The position numbers were made by a program, and so were the translations under genes. The notes beneath the pieces were generated by a model, which was not told the origin of the DNA, did no database searches, and was given only the letters and a program-made list of their open reading frames with translations. Positions 21,905 through 40,609 of a DNA stretch of 51,156 nucleotides are shown here, piece after piece (the first letter of the stretch is position 1; each line of letters begins with the position of its first letter). The DNA is from Priapulus caudatus (Eukaryota; Priapulida; Priapulimorpha; Priapulimorphida; Priapulidae), in assembly GCF_000485595.1 (NCBI RefSeq), contig NW_014577069.1:353529-404684 (forward strand). The letters run 5' to 3'.

Positions 21905-24078
21905 GCAGTGTGCCGGTAAATTGTATACACGTAGGAGTTGAAACCCGTGATTGCTGCTGCTGCTGCTCTTTGTCACGTCATAATTAAATGCACTCACAAG
22001 AACAGATGGCCGGTTTACGGGCGCTGGTCAGGTCAGACGTGCACGACCGGTAACTACCGTGCGGTGGGGGCCGTGGTCCCATGGCTGCTATAACAATATC
22101 CGCTGCCGGCCCGATTAAAGTTTAATTGCAGTTATTCAATCTGCACTTTATATCGGAACAATCCCGGCGTAATTACATTAAATTTCGGCAACAAATGAAA
22201 TGGAATCCGCACCTCATGTCGCACGGTCGTGTGTCGGACACCTGCAGTCACGACACCGCAGTTCTTTATGTTGGCCGAATGTTTCCTCATGTAAAAAAAA
22301 TACGGCAAGTGTTGTATTGAATGTAAGTGGCTATTAAATTTCATGCTCACGCTGTTCCCGCTCCATCACCACCCGCTCCTCCCCTCCGCCGATCCTATCA
22401 TGCGAGTGCGCATCTAGCATACTCCAGGTGCATAATCGATTATGAAATTGAGATTGTGATGGGAATTTCGGCATTAATTACCTTCGTATCTGACATCAGA
22501 AGGTAGGCTAACTGGCTACTGCATGAGATAACACTGTTCGACACCGTGCCGTGGTGGTGAACCCTTACGTCTGTAGCACTGTAGCGATGGTCGGAAAATG
22601 GTCAGTCATCTGTGCAAGTTCATTCTATGCCTCAAGGCTTCGTGGAAATTATCAAACTAATATCTGCTGCTACCTGTAATTCTTTACGCGTGTTGCGTAT
22701 TAACGCGTTTAACGCGTAATAAATAAATATAATAATTACAATAATAATGATGTGTCATTGTTCTACAGACACAGCACGCGCGCATGATAACTCATCATAA
22801 ACAGACTACGTCAACCGCAATAAAACATTCAAATTTTAATTATTTCACGCTTTTAGTTTGATGAATCTCGCATCTATCACTTCTATTACGATTTCGCGGT
22901 TTACTGAAGGCAGTATTTCCCTAGTGATGCGACTGAAGCAATATGTCAGTCAACGTCAGGCAAACAATGGGTTCATCTTCTTATGTAAGCGCGCGACGGG
23001 TGGTGTGCGTGTTTTTCGGGAGTGTTAGTGTTGTAATCGTCTGTGATTGAGTGCCAGCAGCCGATACAACCGTGCCAACTAGTCCAAGTTCATTTTCCAA
23101 TTGGGGGAGTTGGTTTAGTTTATATCCACGCTGTACTTAGTAGAAAACCGTCGCTAGACAATGCTCGCGTTTAAGCTTTACGATTTATTGCCAGTGGTGC
23201 ATGGCAATGTGGTAGGTGCTGTTTTCATTACCCCTTTTTAATTGTGAGCAAAGTTGCTTGGATGTCATTTAAACGCGTAACGTCTTTATCGATGTTCGGG
23301 TAAACTGCTGGACATATTTCAACGCGTTGGTATAGCGTCGTAAACGCTGTATAGTGTGTAATCGACGCAGGTATAGGCACTTGTCAGTTCCGGTTTATTG
23401 CTGTAACCTACAGCAGATGTTTCGCCTGCAGGGTTATGCGGATAAAATATTCAGGCGAGATGCGAAAACTGTCATCCGCCACCTCGCTCCTCCTTACAAA
23501 TTCAACTTTAATCTATGATATCCGACGGACTGTACTAGCCGGGGCTGCTTTTCCCCGGGCGCCGCAGCCTAGACAAAAAGCTAGCTACCACAGCATATCG
23601 TGCAATAAGTCTCCGGGCAAAACCAAACTCCGAACTTCATGCAATATTAACAGTCCCGCCAGCGCTCGCTTCGCCGTTCGTCTAATCACCATTTGACTCG
23701 CGGCAGTCGGGCGAACGAGAGCGGCAGCGGCAGGTGTAGGCAGCTTGCGGTGTTGCTGATGCGGCTTGTGCTAGTGCCAGAGAGGACGTCCGGATTTAAC
23801 TCTGTTCCACCTTCTTGTGCTTAATCAGCTTTTGATTGCGCGCTGGGACGAAACGCGCCGTCGTAAAGAGACCGGTAATTGTGGCGCAGCTCCGGCGACG
23901 ATCACCGCCGGCTAGGGAAGCAGCTGGAGGAGGTTATAGAGAGCCAGGGAGGTGTGCCGGAGGAGGGTATAGATCTATTGTTGTTTGGCGAGAACCTTCC
24001 TTCATTATTCGTCCGGGGGCGCGAGCGTGCCCCTTCTCTCGCGCACATCTCTGCTTTGCGTGTTGCGCTGAGGACGGG
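21905..24078. other. Unique sequence, no gene seen
   Basis: I found no exon with family similarity. A short CTG run lies at 21954-21967. A CG-rich stretch runs from about 23550 to 24080. The open frames there (for example 23879-24136) match nothing I recognise and lack clear splice sites. Confidence 0.4.
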
Positions 24079-24275
24079 TGGTGAGACGGCGACACTTTTA
24101 GGTGATAGTTGGGAGTGTCTGCTCGTGTGTGAGTAGAGCCAATAATAGAGGCATGGAGACGGTGGAATCGGAGGCAGTGGAAGGGTGAGACGACACACGT
24201 ATAGGCGATAGTTGGGAGTGTCTGCTCGTGCGTGAGTCACATTGAGGTAGTGAAGAAGACGGTGGAATCGTGTGC
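24079..24275. repeat. Tandem repeat with a unit of about 105 bp, two units
   Basis: GGTGAGACGGCGACAC, GATAGTTGGGAGTGTCTGCT, CGTG(T/C)GTGAGT and GACGGTGGAATCG occur in the same order twice. Confidence 0.8.
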
Positions 24276-24439
24276 TGGCCGTGTGGTGGGTGGCAAGGGC
24301 GTAACAGAACAGTCAATTCCGTAGAGTGGGTGCATTGCTGCAGCTCGCGTAGGTGCGCAGTCGCAGCTTTGATGTAAGTAAGTTTGTCGCGTTTACTTGT
24401 CGATTCACTTTTGTAGTGATCTATTCAGCTAACTCGCGT

Positions 24440-24545
24440 GCAGGTGTGCGCTTGTGTGTGCGTGCGCGCGCGAGCGTGTCCATGCGTGCTTGCGTGCGTG
24501 CATGCATGCGTGCGAGTGCGCGCGGGTGCGGGTGTGCGTCCGTAC
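24440..24545. repeat. GT/TGCG alternating tract
   Basis: GTGTGCGTGCGCGCGCGAGC and TGCGTGCGTGCATGCATGCG runs. Confidence 0.8.
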
Positions 24546-24559
24546 ATTTGTGTGGGAGG

Positions 24560-25169
24560 AGTTTGTACATGTTATTAGCATAATTTGCATTCATGGCAGT
24601 TCTACTGACTGCTTTCAAGCCAGAAGCCTCGCCTCGAGTAGTGCTGCACTGAGTAGTATAACTGTGCAGTCAGTGTCCGATGCATTTTTCATAGCCCTGC
24701 CTAATCATCTTTCCCCGCGCAATAGCAAAACTCATCCTCCGCCTGTCAGGGTTTGCTCAACTGCGATTTTCAGATACGCGAAGACACGTGGCTTATGTTT
24801 ATTTTACCCTCCTCCCCCGCACTTCATTTGTTTGATTGTTTGCCGTTGACATCCTCTTGTCTAGCCTCGCTTTCAGACGGCTTCATCCAGCGGGTTGATC
24901 GACTGATTGGCCGAAGTCACGACGCCATTCGGTCTAATTAACAAAACATAGATACAGCTTCATTTTTACGAGAATAGCAGGGCGTCATAAATCACGCTAG
25001 GCAGTCGCTCGCCCCGTCTGCAGATAACCTCCTAATAGTTTTTGCGACCGTTGTTAATAACCGTTATCGTCGGACGCTGTCTGCGGCTACCGTGTTAATG
25101 ATGGCTGACACACGGATCACGGGGGTACGTAAATCAGTAGCCGCATGCATGGACCAGCACGTGTTGGTG
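24560..25169. other. Unique sequence, no gene seen
   Basis: No splice-bounded exon or repeat recognised. Confidence 0.35.
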
Positions 25170-25209
25170 TAGCTCTAGGGCAGAGCGAAGGGCTATAGTT
25201 CTAGAGCTA
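25170..25209. repeat. Short foldback sequence, partial relative of 34506-34577
   Basis: TAGCTCTAG at the left pairs with CTAGAGCTA at the right. The stretch from GGCAGAGCGAAGGGCTATAG onward matches the right half of the perfect hairpin at 34506-34577, with few differences. It directly precedes the large GA array. Confidence 0.65.
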
Positions 25210-25218
25210 ATGTTGGTG

Positions 25219-25219
<1 letters not shown>

Positions 25220-25303
<84 letters not shown>

Positions 25304-25549
25304 CGCGCGCGAGGGGAGAGAGAGAGAGGAGAGAGAGCAGAGAGAGAGAGGCAGAGAAAGAAAGAAAGCGAGAGAGTAAGAGAGAGAAGAGAAAGCGAGA
25401 GAGAGAATAAAGAGAGAGAGAGAAAGAGAGAGAGGAGAGAGAGAGAGATAAAAGAAAGAAAGAGCAGACAAGAGAGAGAGAGAGAGAGGGAGAGAGAAAG
25501 AGAAAGAGAGAGAGAGAGGGAAGAGAAGAGAGACGAAACGAGGAGAGAC

Positions 25550-25581
<32 letters not shown>

Positions 25582-25906
25582 CGAAAAAAGAAAGCGAGAG
25601 AGAGAGAGAGAGAAAGAAATCGCGATGAGAGGAGAGAAAGAGAGAGAGAGAGAAGAGAAGAGAAAGAGAGCGAGAGAGAGAGCAGAGAGAAAGAGAAAGA
25701 AAGAGAGAAAAGGAGAGAGAGGAGAAGAGAGAGATAAAGAGAAAGAGAAAGAGAGGGAGATGGGAGAGAGAGAGAGGAGAGAAGAGAGAGAGAGGAGAGA
25801 GAAGAGGAGGAGAGAGAGAGAGAGAGAGAGAAGAGCGGAGAGAGGAAGAGAGAAGAGAGGAAGAGAGGAAGGAGAGGAAGAGAGGAGAGAGGAGAGAGGA
25901 GCAGAG

Positions 25907-26000
<94 letters not shown>
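25220..26000. repeat. 780-bp GA-rich array
   Basis: Long (AG)n runs are separated by AGAAAG, GAGGAG and GCGAGAG variants, with pure runs at both ends. Open frames of up to 349 codons on the minus strand and 134 on the plus strand encode only Ser/Leu or Arg/Glu low complexity and are repeat artefacts. Confidence 0.95.
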
Positions 26001-26002
<2 letters not shown>

Positions 26003-27316
26003 GCTCAGCTGGAGGGCAATCACACGTAACACGTACAAGCCGGCTCCTGACGAACTTAATTCCCGCGCTGCGAATAATTGATTGCGCTTAAAATATTCAT
26101 GAGCAGACAAAAACAGGGGGCTAGACCCAGCTAGTTTGATGGATTGATAGGTAAAAATGCTTATTGTCAGCATATTCGGTAGGTGAAGGAAGTAATCGCT
26201 AATTAAGTTAGAGTTTTTTTGGGGAGGATTCAAGCGTAGCAAAAATGTCTAAATAGACTTTTTGTTATTATTCTCTCTTCAGGTAATTTGAATTGAATTC
26301 GATTTATGATTACGCGTATAGCAGTGGAGTACGGCGTAGAGAACTATGTCGATACCTCTGGCCATATCCATCACTCAGCACATTCATTTTCTGTTCTGAA
26401 ACTACCGAAATATCACGCCCCCAGCAGTGAGAGTGCTTGGGACTAAAAAAAGACGTTTGTTTCCGCTAACCCGACCGAGTCAATTTTAAACCCCCGTGTC
26501 GATAATTTTTATTGTGATAGGCCAAAAAAATATTTTAAAAAAGTAAAAAAATATTTTGTACATGTACGATACATGTGCATAAGTACATAAGTACATATAC
26601 ATAGACTGTTGCAGTAATGTCAGTATTATTGCAGATTATTCACACAAAATTGGTGCCAGCTAGTATGCAATACGTGACGTCAGTTTTACAAAACTAACGC
26701 CTGCACACCAAACTGTTATTATTCCACTAAACTATGATGTCAGTATAGGAAACATCGGCGTCTCTTGACAGTGGCGATCAAAAGGCGACTAGAAAAAAAA
26801 TATGAAAAAAAGAAATCAGCTCCCCCGGTGTTCGCCGCAAGTGCCTTCCTTTCTTTCGCCGCGAAATAAAACCTCCGATCATCCACGACAAGTAGCAAAC
26901 AGTTGGTGTGGCAGAGTGTGAAACATGCTGGAAAGCCCTATGACCATACGCGACACAGCTGTTGTTTAAATTTCAAACAGCTCTTTAAATGCACATTAGA
27001 ATTAGTGACCACCTGTTAGCCGCCGCCGTGCAGCGTTGGGGAGGGTGGATGGTGTAGAATGAGTGTTTGTGGGTGTCGGGGATTGGAGGGGTGGAGTAAG
27101 AAGGGGCCTTGTGGTGGTGCGGCGGTGGGCATGAGGTATCACAAAGAGGCTGGGCAGAGCAGATACGGGGACCCGTCTGATGGATTACACTGCAGCCCGC
27201 GGGCGTTGCCTGGTCAGCTTCAACAGATGTGTGTATGTGCGACCTTACACGTAGTACGTGACTGCGAGACGTAGCAGTCACCGGCAGCTCACCTCACTGC
27301 ACGTGTCGCTGCCGAG
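26001..27316. other. Unique AT-rich sequence, no gene seen
   Basis: It contains A-runs near 26520-26560 and short TACATAAGTACATA repeats near 26560-26600. No exon-like frame was recognised. Confidence 0.4.
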
Positions 27317-27359
27317 TGAGTGAGTGAGAGTGAGTGAGTGAGTGAGTGAGTGAGTGAGA

Positions 27360-27395
<36 letters not shown>

Positions 27396-27480
27396 CAGAG
27401 ACAGAGACAGAGACAGAGACAGAGACAGAGACAGAGACAGAGACAGAGACAGAGACAGAGACAGAGACAGAGACAGAGAG
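27317..27480. repeat. (GTGA)n(GA)n(CAGAGA)n compound microsatellite
   Basis: A GTGA/GTGAGTGA run is followed by a GA run, then about seventeen copies of GACAGA from about 27376 to 27477. The cysteine/leucine and threonine/glutamate frames are repeat translations. Confidence 0.95.
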
Positions 27481-28675
27481 TGACACAGAACAGCCTGCAT
27501 GCTCTCATCTTCTGCTGCGCGCATGCTTCATAGTGGCTTGTGCACGAAACTGAAAATTCCTAGAAGTTTATAAACTATATAAACTTATAAATTTAAACTA
27601 GGATGAATTTCGCGTGATGGTTACAAATTTTCGATGTTAGCTTGAAGGGAATACAATAGTAGTGTTCCTGTGACTGAAGTGATTGCTAGATATATAATAA
27701 TATGCTAATGAATACTCTTTTTTTCTCTGACGATGCAGCATGTACATCTATAAATGAAATTTTCTATTATGGTCTCTTGATGTACATGTATGTAGAGGAA
27801 AAAAAGATTTTCATAGAAAGTAAATAAACTTCGTCCAAATTAACTTAGTTCATGGTATTTACTGTATTCGGCGTTAAACCAGTGTTGACTAAGGGCTAAG
27901 TGGCATTTTTTACGATGCTGGGCCTGTCACACAGACAAGCCAGGCAAATGGAAAAAGATGTTTCAAAGTGGTCGGGTTCTACAGTTAAAGAGACTGCTAG
28001 CAATTCTAGAGTGCAGAGCACAGGACGTGTCAACGTTTTAACACTAAACTCGCGTTTTTTGTACGTAGAGACGTTTTCAGTACGTTTCAGGATACTCATT
28101 CTGAATAAGCGCCCTCTAGCGCTCGCTGGATGTGATCATGAAGAAAGTGTTCATCGCAGTTTGCACATGTCCTCCGATCCAAGAAATTCTCCCGCTTTCT
28201 TTTTGTGTGTGTGTGCTACACTCAAGTAAAAAGTATTTATGTAAAGTAAAAGCACGTAGATCTACTTATAGCGGTCTCGCTCACACAGGGTTTTCGCGAG
28301 CATATTGCCACAGTCTCTTAGGTAAACAGTGCTGTGATGCATCTACCGACAATGCTGCCTGTGTCTACAGCGGCCGAGAGCGCGAACATCCCAAGTAAGC
28401 TTTTGCACGCGCGTTGACCCGATAGGACAAGGCAACTGTTCAACGCGTCAACCAATTCACCCGCCGAATTTGTCTCGTTGCGTTTTCGCAAATCGCGTTA
28501 TCGCGTCGCTGGTCAAGGTGACCGCTAGGCTGGTCCCAAACGTCCGCGTTGCTGCAAGCATCGCTGACGCTCATCGACTTGCGGTGTCAGTCTAGGTGAC
28601 CGTGCCGATCGGCTGCAATCACACGCGAGGGAACAAAAATTATACATCTAGCGATCCACCGTCAGCAGATGTCCC
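27481..28675. other. Unique sequence, no gene seen
   Basis: AT-rich DNA with no recognised exon. The 27900-28229 and 28132-28398 open frames show no family similarity that I can identify. Confidence 0.35.
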
Positions 28676-28682
28676 CCCTCCC

Positions 28683-29111
28683 ACACAGGCACTTGGAACG
28701 TCTCAATAAAAAATAAAAAAAGGTAAATAAACACGAAATGTATTTACTTCCAAAGTCTTAATGTTTCTCTACTCTATCTCGCCTATAATCACCTGTAAAT
28801 CGCCGGTCAAATGCTCATCTGCAACACACAAGTACACCGCACGCCCGCCCTGTGCACAAACAACATGAATAAGAGAGTAACATATAACATATAAGAATGA
28901 ACATGAATCTCTCTTATTCTTGTTGTTTGTGGATAGGGCGGGCGTGCGGTGTACTTGCGTGTTGCAGATGAGCATTTGACCGGCATTTACGGGTAATTAT
29001 CGGCAATAATAGGCGAAATAGAGTAGAGAAACATTAAGACTTTAGTAGTAAATACATTTCGTGTTTATTTACTTTTTTATTTTTTTTATTGAGACGTTCC
29101 AAGTGCCTGTG
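28683..29111. mobile_element. Foldback (MITE-like) transposon, copy 1 (429 bp, 7-bp TSD)
   Basis: Two arms of about 200 bp are inverted copies of each other. The left arm begins ACACAGGCACTTGGAACGTC and the right arm ends with the complement, CCAAGTGCCTGTG. Inside, the arms share AAATAAACACGAAATG, GCTCATCTGCAACACACAAG and GTACACCGCACGCCCGCC. A short AT-rich centre separates them. CCCTCCC flanks both sides (28676-28682 and 29112-29118), a 7-bp target-site duplication. There is no coding frame, so it must be mobilised in trans. A second copy is at 39849-40232. Confidence 0.9.
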
Positions 29112-29118
29112 CCCTCCC

Positions 29119-30501
29119 CCACCATCACTACTATACACTGTGCGTGTTTAATTCGATCTCCCTAGCAGCAGCCGTTAGCGCAGTGGCCGTTAGTAGCAAG
29201 AGGCGCGGGCGCGGATATAGTTTCACAACACGGTCGAGGTTTCTCATGCCCTAAGCCGCGCTGGCGCTGCCGACGTGGCAGCGGTGATGTGGCAGATTCT
29301 GACACACCGCGGGACCAAGGGGAGGAGAGCTGTGATTCACTCCGGTAGCTAGCGTGGATGCATGGGAACGCTTGCCGCTAGCCTGTTTTTACACTCGCGT
29401 CTCGTCTCCGTGTTCACCACCGTATATGTACACGTATGTGACCAGGGCCGGCGTGTTTGCCGTGGGTAAAAACCGCTGGTACGGCTTTGTTTAATTTGAG
29501 AGCGCGTCTGTGAGAATACGTCGGGAGTCGCCGTTGCCTAGCACTGAGTTTTGACTTGAGAAGTTTTTGTGTGAATTTATGCGAATTTTGTTGCGAACGG
29601 ATGGCGTAGCATCGCGTATAACGAAACATTGCGAAATCGTGTAGAAGTGAGGACAGCTAGCACTATATTAGAGGGAGAGGGTTGCTGTCAATATATACCA
29701 ATTTCGTTTCGACGAAGGTTCGAGTGAAGACTATATACACCAAATAAAACACGGCCAAAATGTTTGTACCAGTGCACCAGTATTCATGCTAGAACTGACT
29801 GCATGGGCACATTATAGCCGCATTAAAATATTTACGCGGAAAAAGTCCCGCACATTCTTGGTGAAGTGAAACGTATGGCCTACCCGCTATACTACTTACT
29901 ACCTTTGCTCCTCTGCTGCCTTACTCTTGGTTATGAATATTTCATTCCACGCTCCAGTTGTATTAAGTCCTCATAGGCGACTAGAATGGAGAGCGATAAC
30001 AAACGATACACACGCCCCCTGTTGTGCGGCTGGCTGCCGACCACGTGAGCCTCAATCACTCGCCATGCTTTGGCAATAAGTGGTCAATCAGCCGTGTGAT
30101 TGATTGATTGATCATCAGTGCCGCTCGAACCACTGTTTTCTTGTGTAATCTGTGTAGTCTGTCCGTCCCAGTTATGGCGACTCCTAGCCAGATTATTTAG
30201 AAATGTTACCCTAGTGTATATGTAGTAAAGGGTTTTTAATTGGTGTGATATTAGATGCACTACTACAACAATTGCAATTAAAATGCAATTACATTAGATT
30301 TATTAGATGCAAAAACCAATTGCGCGTTTAGCACGATAAGTGATAGCCGTTACAAATTGCCAGACCACAACAAGCAAGCGACCATTACGTAACGGTGGCA
30401 TATTCATTTCTGTTAAACGTATATGGCAGACGGGTTGTTAAAAAAGCCAGACTCAGTAGAGGGACAGTACAGTCAAATTCCTTTGTAGTAAAAGTTTAAT
30501 T
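29119..30501. other. Unique sequence upstream of the first recognised exon
   Basis: A CG-richer patch lies at 29150-29300. I looked on the plus strand for the preceding Solo-family exon (expected motif around an LDFL-PAKHLL sequence) and did not find it here or elsewhere upstream. Confidence 0.35.
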
Positions 30502-30502
30502 T

Positions 30503-30622
30503 CTCAAGTGTTCTTCGTACAAGTGTCCACACTCTTCGCTATACCGCTTTGCCTACAAATTTGAATATCTCAAGTGTTCTTCGTACATTGTATTCGCACT
30601 TTTCGCTACCGCTTTGCCTATA
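30503..30622 (+). repeat. Short tandem duplication next to the exon-1 splice acceptor
   Basis: TCTCAAGTGTTCTTCGTACA and then CTTTTCGCTACCGCTTTGCC-like sequence occur twice, about 65 bp apart (starts near 30503 and 30568). The second copy ends about 30 bp before the acceptor at 30651. Confidence 0.85.
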
Positions 30623-30651
30623 ACAACCGTGTTCCATTTCTCGCATTGCAG

Positions 30652-37446
<6,795 letters not shown>

Positions 37447-37488
37447 GTATGTAGCATGTATTGATTATGTAGATCAAAAGGATTGTCA

Positions 37489-37550
37489 GGGGTTAATAAT
37501 GACAAATTATAACGACAAATTAATAATTACAATTTGTCATTATTAACCCC
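37489..37550. repeat. 62-bp inverted repeat just after exon e
   Basis: GGGGTTAATAATGACAAATT (37489-37508) and its exact complement (37531-37550) flank a 22-bp AT-rich loop. It begins 42 bases after the exon-e donor. Confidence 0.9.
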
Positions 37551-38763
37551 TTATATATATATATGAATATTATAGTAAAAACTCCTTGTAGATATAAGTC
37601 TGGAATAGCAGCAATGTTTACTTGAATTTTTTTTTCTGGCTGACACAGACTTACTCACTGTAACAGAATAGGGCTGGCTACTACACCTGCTGGTTTGGCG
37701 CATATTTACATTTGACGCTGGTTTCCTTGTTTTCCGCACAAAAACGCCCATTTTCTCAGACGTTTCTTCATCGGTTCCTGATTGCCAGCTGAGTTACCGT
37801 GAGAGTGGTTAGAAAGCGAGAGAGTGACCGTACCATTCCCGTAACTGTGCCGTCGTTGAAAAAAACCGGAAGACACGGTAGCGTACGTCGAATAAAGAGT
37901 GAAATCTTACGCGTAAGGATCAAGCGTGTCGCCAGCAGGATTCGCTAAGAGTCAGCAGTTGTAAAATTTCCAACCTACTTTTAGTTTGAGACCGGTCGAC
38001 CTGTTGTGATAACAGATCTGGTTCATATCATCATGTGGACAGTTTTACAGAACTCATCATTAACATTAATTGAGCATTTTTTTAAATTCGATCTGTTCTG
38101 CTTGCATTCGTTTTTGTTATTAAAATATTATAAAATTATTCGTAATTTTATTGTGTGTGTGATATATGGTTCCTGCTAGTATATCACATCATAGTGAATG
38201 TGGGATGAAGATTTTGATCTTTCAATACTAACGGAGCATCTGTCTGCTAATGGTAGGCACACTGTCGCAGTAATCGATAACCTGAGAACTGGGTCTATGC
38301 TACGTTCACGTCTCTCACAGATGCCAGAAGCTTACCCCCATTCACGAACAATGCTGTATAGCGTCATAGCGTATATAGCGTTGTTGATTGCCGACAAGCG
38401 GTTTTTTGCTTCGTCGGATTCTTCGTAGTTTTGTCTGCGGCCTTATGAGCGTTGGCTACTATATAGCTGAAAACATCTGCTAAGGTCAGAGCGTTGTCGG
38501 TAATGGCAGTTCATCAACCTTGTACGGGGGTATCTGACTGACTCACTGACTGACAGCGCAAATCCTGGCGCAGAGGTCCGCGGCGGACGGACACAGACGT
38601 AGGCGAGCTCTCACGCGAGGGCAGCAACCACCCTTCACCATCATTCTAGACTTCTAGCTGGTAGGGGGGGGGAGTGGCGCCGGTAGCATGGCTGCGACTG
38701 CGGGCGGTAGCATCACTGGTTGGTTGCAGAATCATGTTAGCCCGCTCTCCTACACATATAATA
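37551..38763. other. Unique sequence, no exon confirmed
   Basis: A short frame at 38198-38428 is followed by a GT but has an in-frame stop just upstream and does not continue exon e in phase 0. A T-run and unique DNA make up the rest. Confidence 0.4.
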
Positions 38764-38819
38764 AGTATATATATATATTATATATATATAATATATATAT
38801 ATATATATGTATATAATAT

Positions 38820-38861
<42 letters not shown>

Positions 38862-38895
38862 GAGTAAATAATAGTTCCCTATTATCTACTCCTGA
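38764..38895. repeat. (TA)n array ending in a small hairpin
   Basis: TATATA runs (38764-38858) are followed by TTAGGAGTAAATAATAG, then TTCC, then CTATTATCTACTCCTGA. Confidence 0.88.
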
Positions 38896-39330
38896 TATAT
38901 ATGGAAGTTGTGTGAACGGACATGTTGCTGCAGCTATTGGGTAAAGTGTGCGTGTTTCCGCACCCTATGCCCGTCTTGCTGGAGCTAATAGCGTTAGTCG
39001 TGTTACTGCAGTGCGTGCACGGTCGCCGCGAAGTAGTCCGTGTGTGGGGCCATATGTACGCACGATACATTCAAATTACCCATCGGCCGTCCTTGATCCG
39101 GGACCACCACGCGGCGGGATTAGGAACTAAATAGGGGATCGCGTGAGCACAGTGTGCTCGATGAAAGAGGAAGCGGCGCGCGGGTCACAGGCGATTCCTG
39201 GCTGCTTGTAAGGACTGATCACGCAGCGTGGACGTGCTCGTGAAGTCACGGTGGCCTTTCAGCGAAGATGAGAACGGGATTCAGACGACGTCTTTTCCTT
39301 TCGCGAGCATAGGCGATATGGCGGCATTTT

Positions 39331-39331
<1 letters not shown>
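38896..39331. other. Unique, moderately CG-rich sequence
   Basis: A 70-codon open frame with ATG at 38922 ends at 39134. It resembles no family I know and has no clear splice context, so it is not called as a gene. Confidence 0.3.
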
Positions 39332-39379
<48 letters not shown>

Positions 39380-39387
39380 GAGAGAGG

Positions 39388-39445
<58 letters not shown>
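39332..39445. repeat. (GA)n microsatellite
   Basis: GA repeats with two short interruptions (GCGAGA, GGCCGA). Confidence 0.95.
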
Positions 39446-39446
<1 letters not shown>

Positions 39447-39848
39447 GCTCACCCGGCCATCACTTCCTGCTTGTAGCTTATAGCCTCATTAGCTTATCCC
39501 CGCAGATCCGCACCGTGGCATGCGCGCGACGAACTTCCAACTGCGCGAATCATTTCTCCTAACACACAAAGTGGAAAAAAAGGGGCAGCAAACTTTACTT
39601 TGTCTTCCGTTTAGTGGTCGGACGAAGACTGTCAACGGCAGACACAATGCGTACAAAGGGTCCGGTGTGTGTTCTTATGTGTGTGTCGGCTGAAGGCGTT
39701 TGCTACAAGCCGATGTGGAGCAGTTTCTTTCCCTCCCCCCCCCTCTCCTCCACCCTCCCCCCTGTGCGGGCATATACCTGTTCTAGACCGTGGCTAGAAC
39801 TGACCCTAGGAGGGGCACATCGCAGCGGGGACTGAGTTGTCCTGCTAC

Positions 39849-40232
39849 CCGCAGGCACTTAGAACGTCTCAATAAAAAAAAGGTAAATAAACACGAAATG
39901 TATTTACTACCAAAGTCTTAATGTTTCTATACTCTATTTCGCCTATAATCACCTGTAAATGCCGGTCAAAAGCTCATCTGCAACACACAAGTACACCGCA
40001 CGCCCGCCATGTGCACAAACAACATGAATAAGAGAGTTAATTGTCTCTTATTCATGTTATTTGTGCACATTGCGGGCGTGCGGTGTACTTGTGTGTTGCA
40101 GATGAGCATTTGACCGGCATTTACAGGTGATTATAGGCGAAATAGAGTAGAGAAACATTAAGATTTTGATAGTAAATACATTTCGTGTTTATTTACCATT
40201 ATTTTTTTATTGAAACGTCCCAAGTGCCTGTG
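39849..40232. mobile_element. Foldback (MITE-like) transposon, copy 2 (384 bp, 7-bp TSD)
   Basis: This is the same family as 28683-29111. It starts CCGCAGGCACTTAGAACGTC and ends CCCAAGTGCCTGTG, with the same arm motifs inside and a shorter centre (AATAAGAGAGTTAATTGTCT). CTGCTAC lies on both sides (39842-39848 and 40233-40239) as a 7-bp target duplication. It has no coding frame. Its right end was later used as the target of the next element. Confidence 0.9.
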
Positions 40233-40238
40233 CTGCTA

Positions 40239-40609
40239 CATGCGTCTAAACGGAGGAATTGCTCCGACCTGTGATGGGGGATAAAAATAGACTACGCCCA
40301 CTTTTCCATTTTTGGAGGATAAAAATAGAATTCGTGACGTTTCGTTTCACCGGTCATAGCCGCGCGTGCATATTTGCTAATTAATTAGACTAATCGCGCT
40401 TCAATAGACTCAAAATTCACAGAGATTAAGGCTAAGACATGTGTCTATAATAGCTAAAATTTATAGAAATGTAACTCAAATCGTTCGCTCCATATGATAG
40501 TTAGTACACGTTCCTACCGGTCATAGCATAGCGTATGCGGCGGGAGTGGGCGGGGTCTATTTTTATCCTCCAATCACAGGTCGGAGCAATTCCTCTGTTT
40601 AGACGCATG
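40239..40609. mobile_element. TIR transposon with about 60-bp ends and 10-bp TSD, inserted at the edge of the foldback element
   Basis: The left end starts CATGCGTCTAAACGGAGG and the right end is its complement, ending GTTTAGACGCATG. The match continues for about 60 bp (AATTGCTCCGACCTGTGAT, ATAAAAATAGAC, GCCCAC). TGTGCTGCTA flanks it at 40229-40238 and 40610-40619, a 10-bp target duplication. The long ends and 9-11-bp duplication resemble Mutator-like elements, but the family is not proven. It has no coding frame. Confidence 0.82.

Noticed and set aside
25193-26242. 349-codon minus-strand open frame
   Set aside because: Nearly all residues are Ser/Leu from the GA/CT repeat; there is no unique domain.
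27278-27524. Repeats near 27376-27477 considered as a CRISPR-like array
   Set aside because: It is a 6-bp GACAGA microsatellite without spacers, in a eukaryotic context.
38198-38428. Frame containing an ILTEHLSANG sequence before a GT, considered as the exon after 37446
   Set aside because: There is an in-frame stop just upstream, and the only usable acceptor would read into a stop at phase 0.
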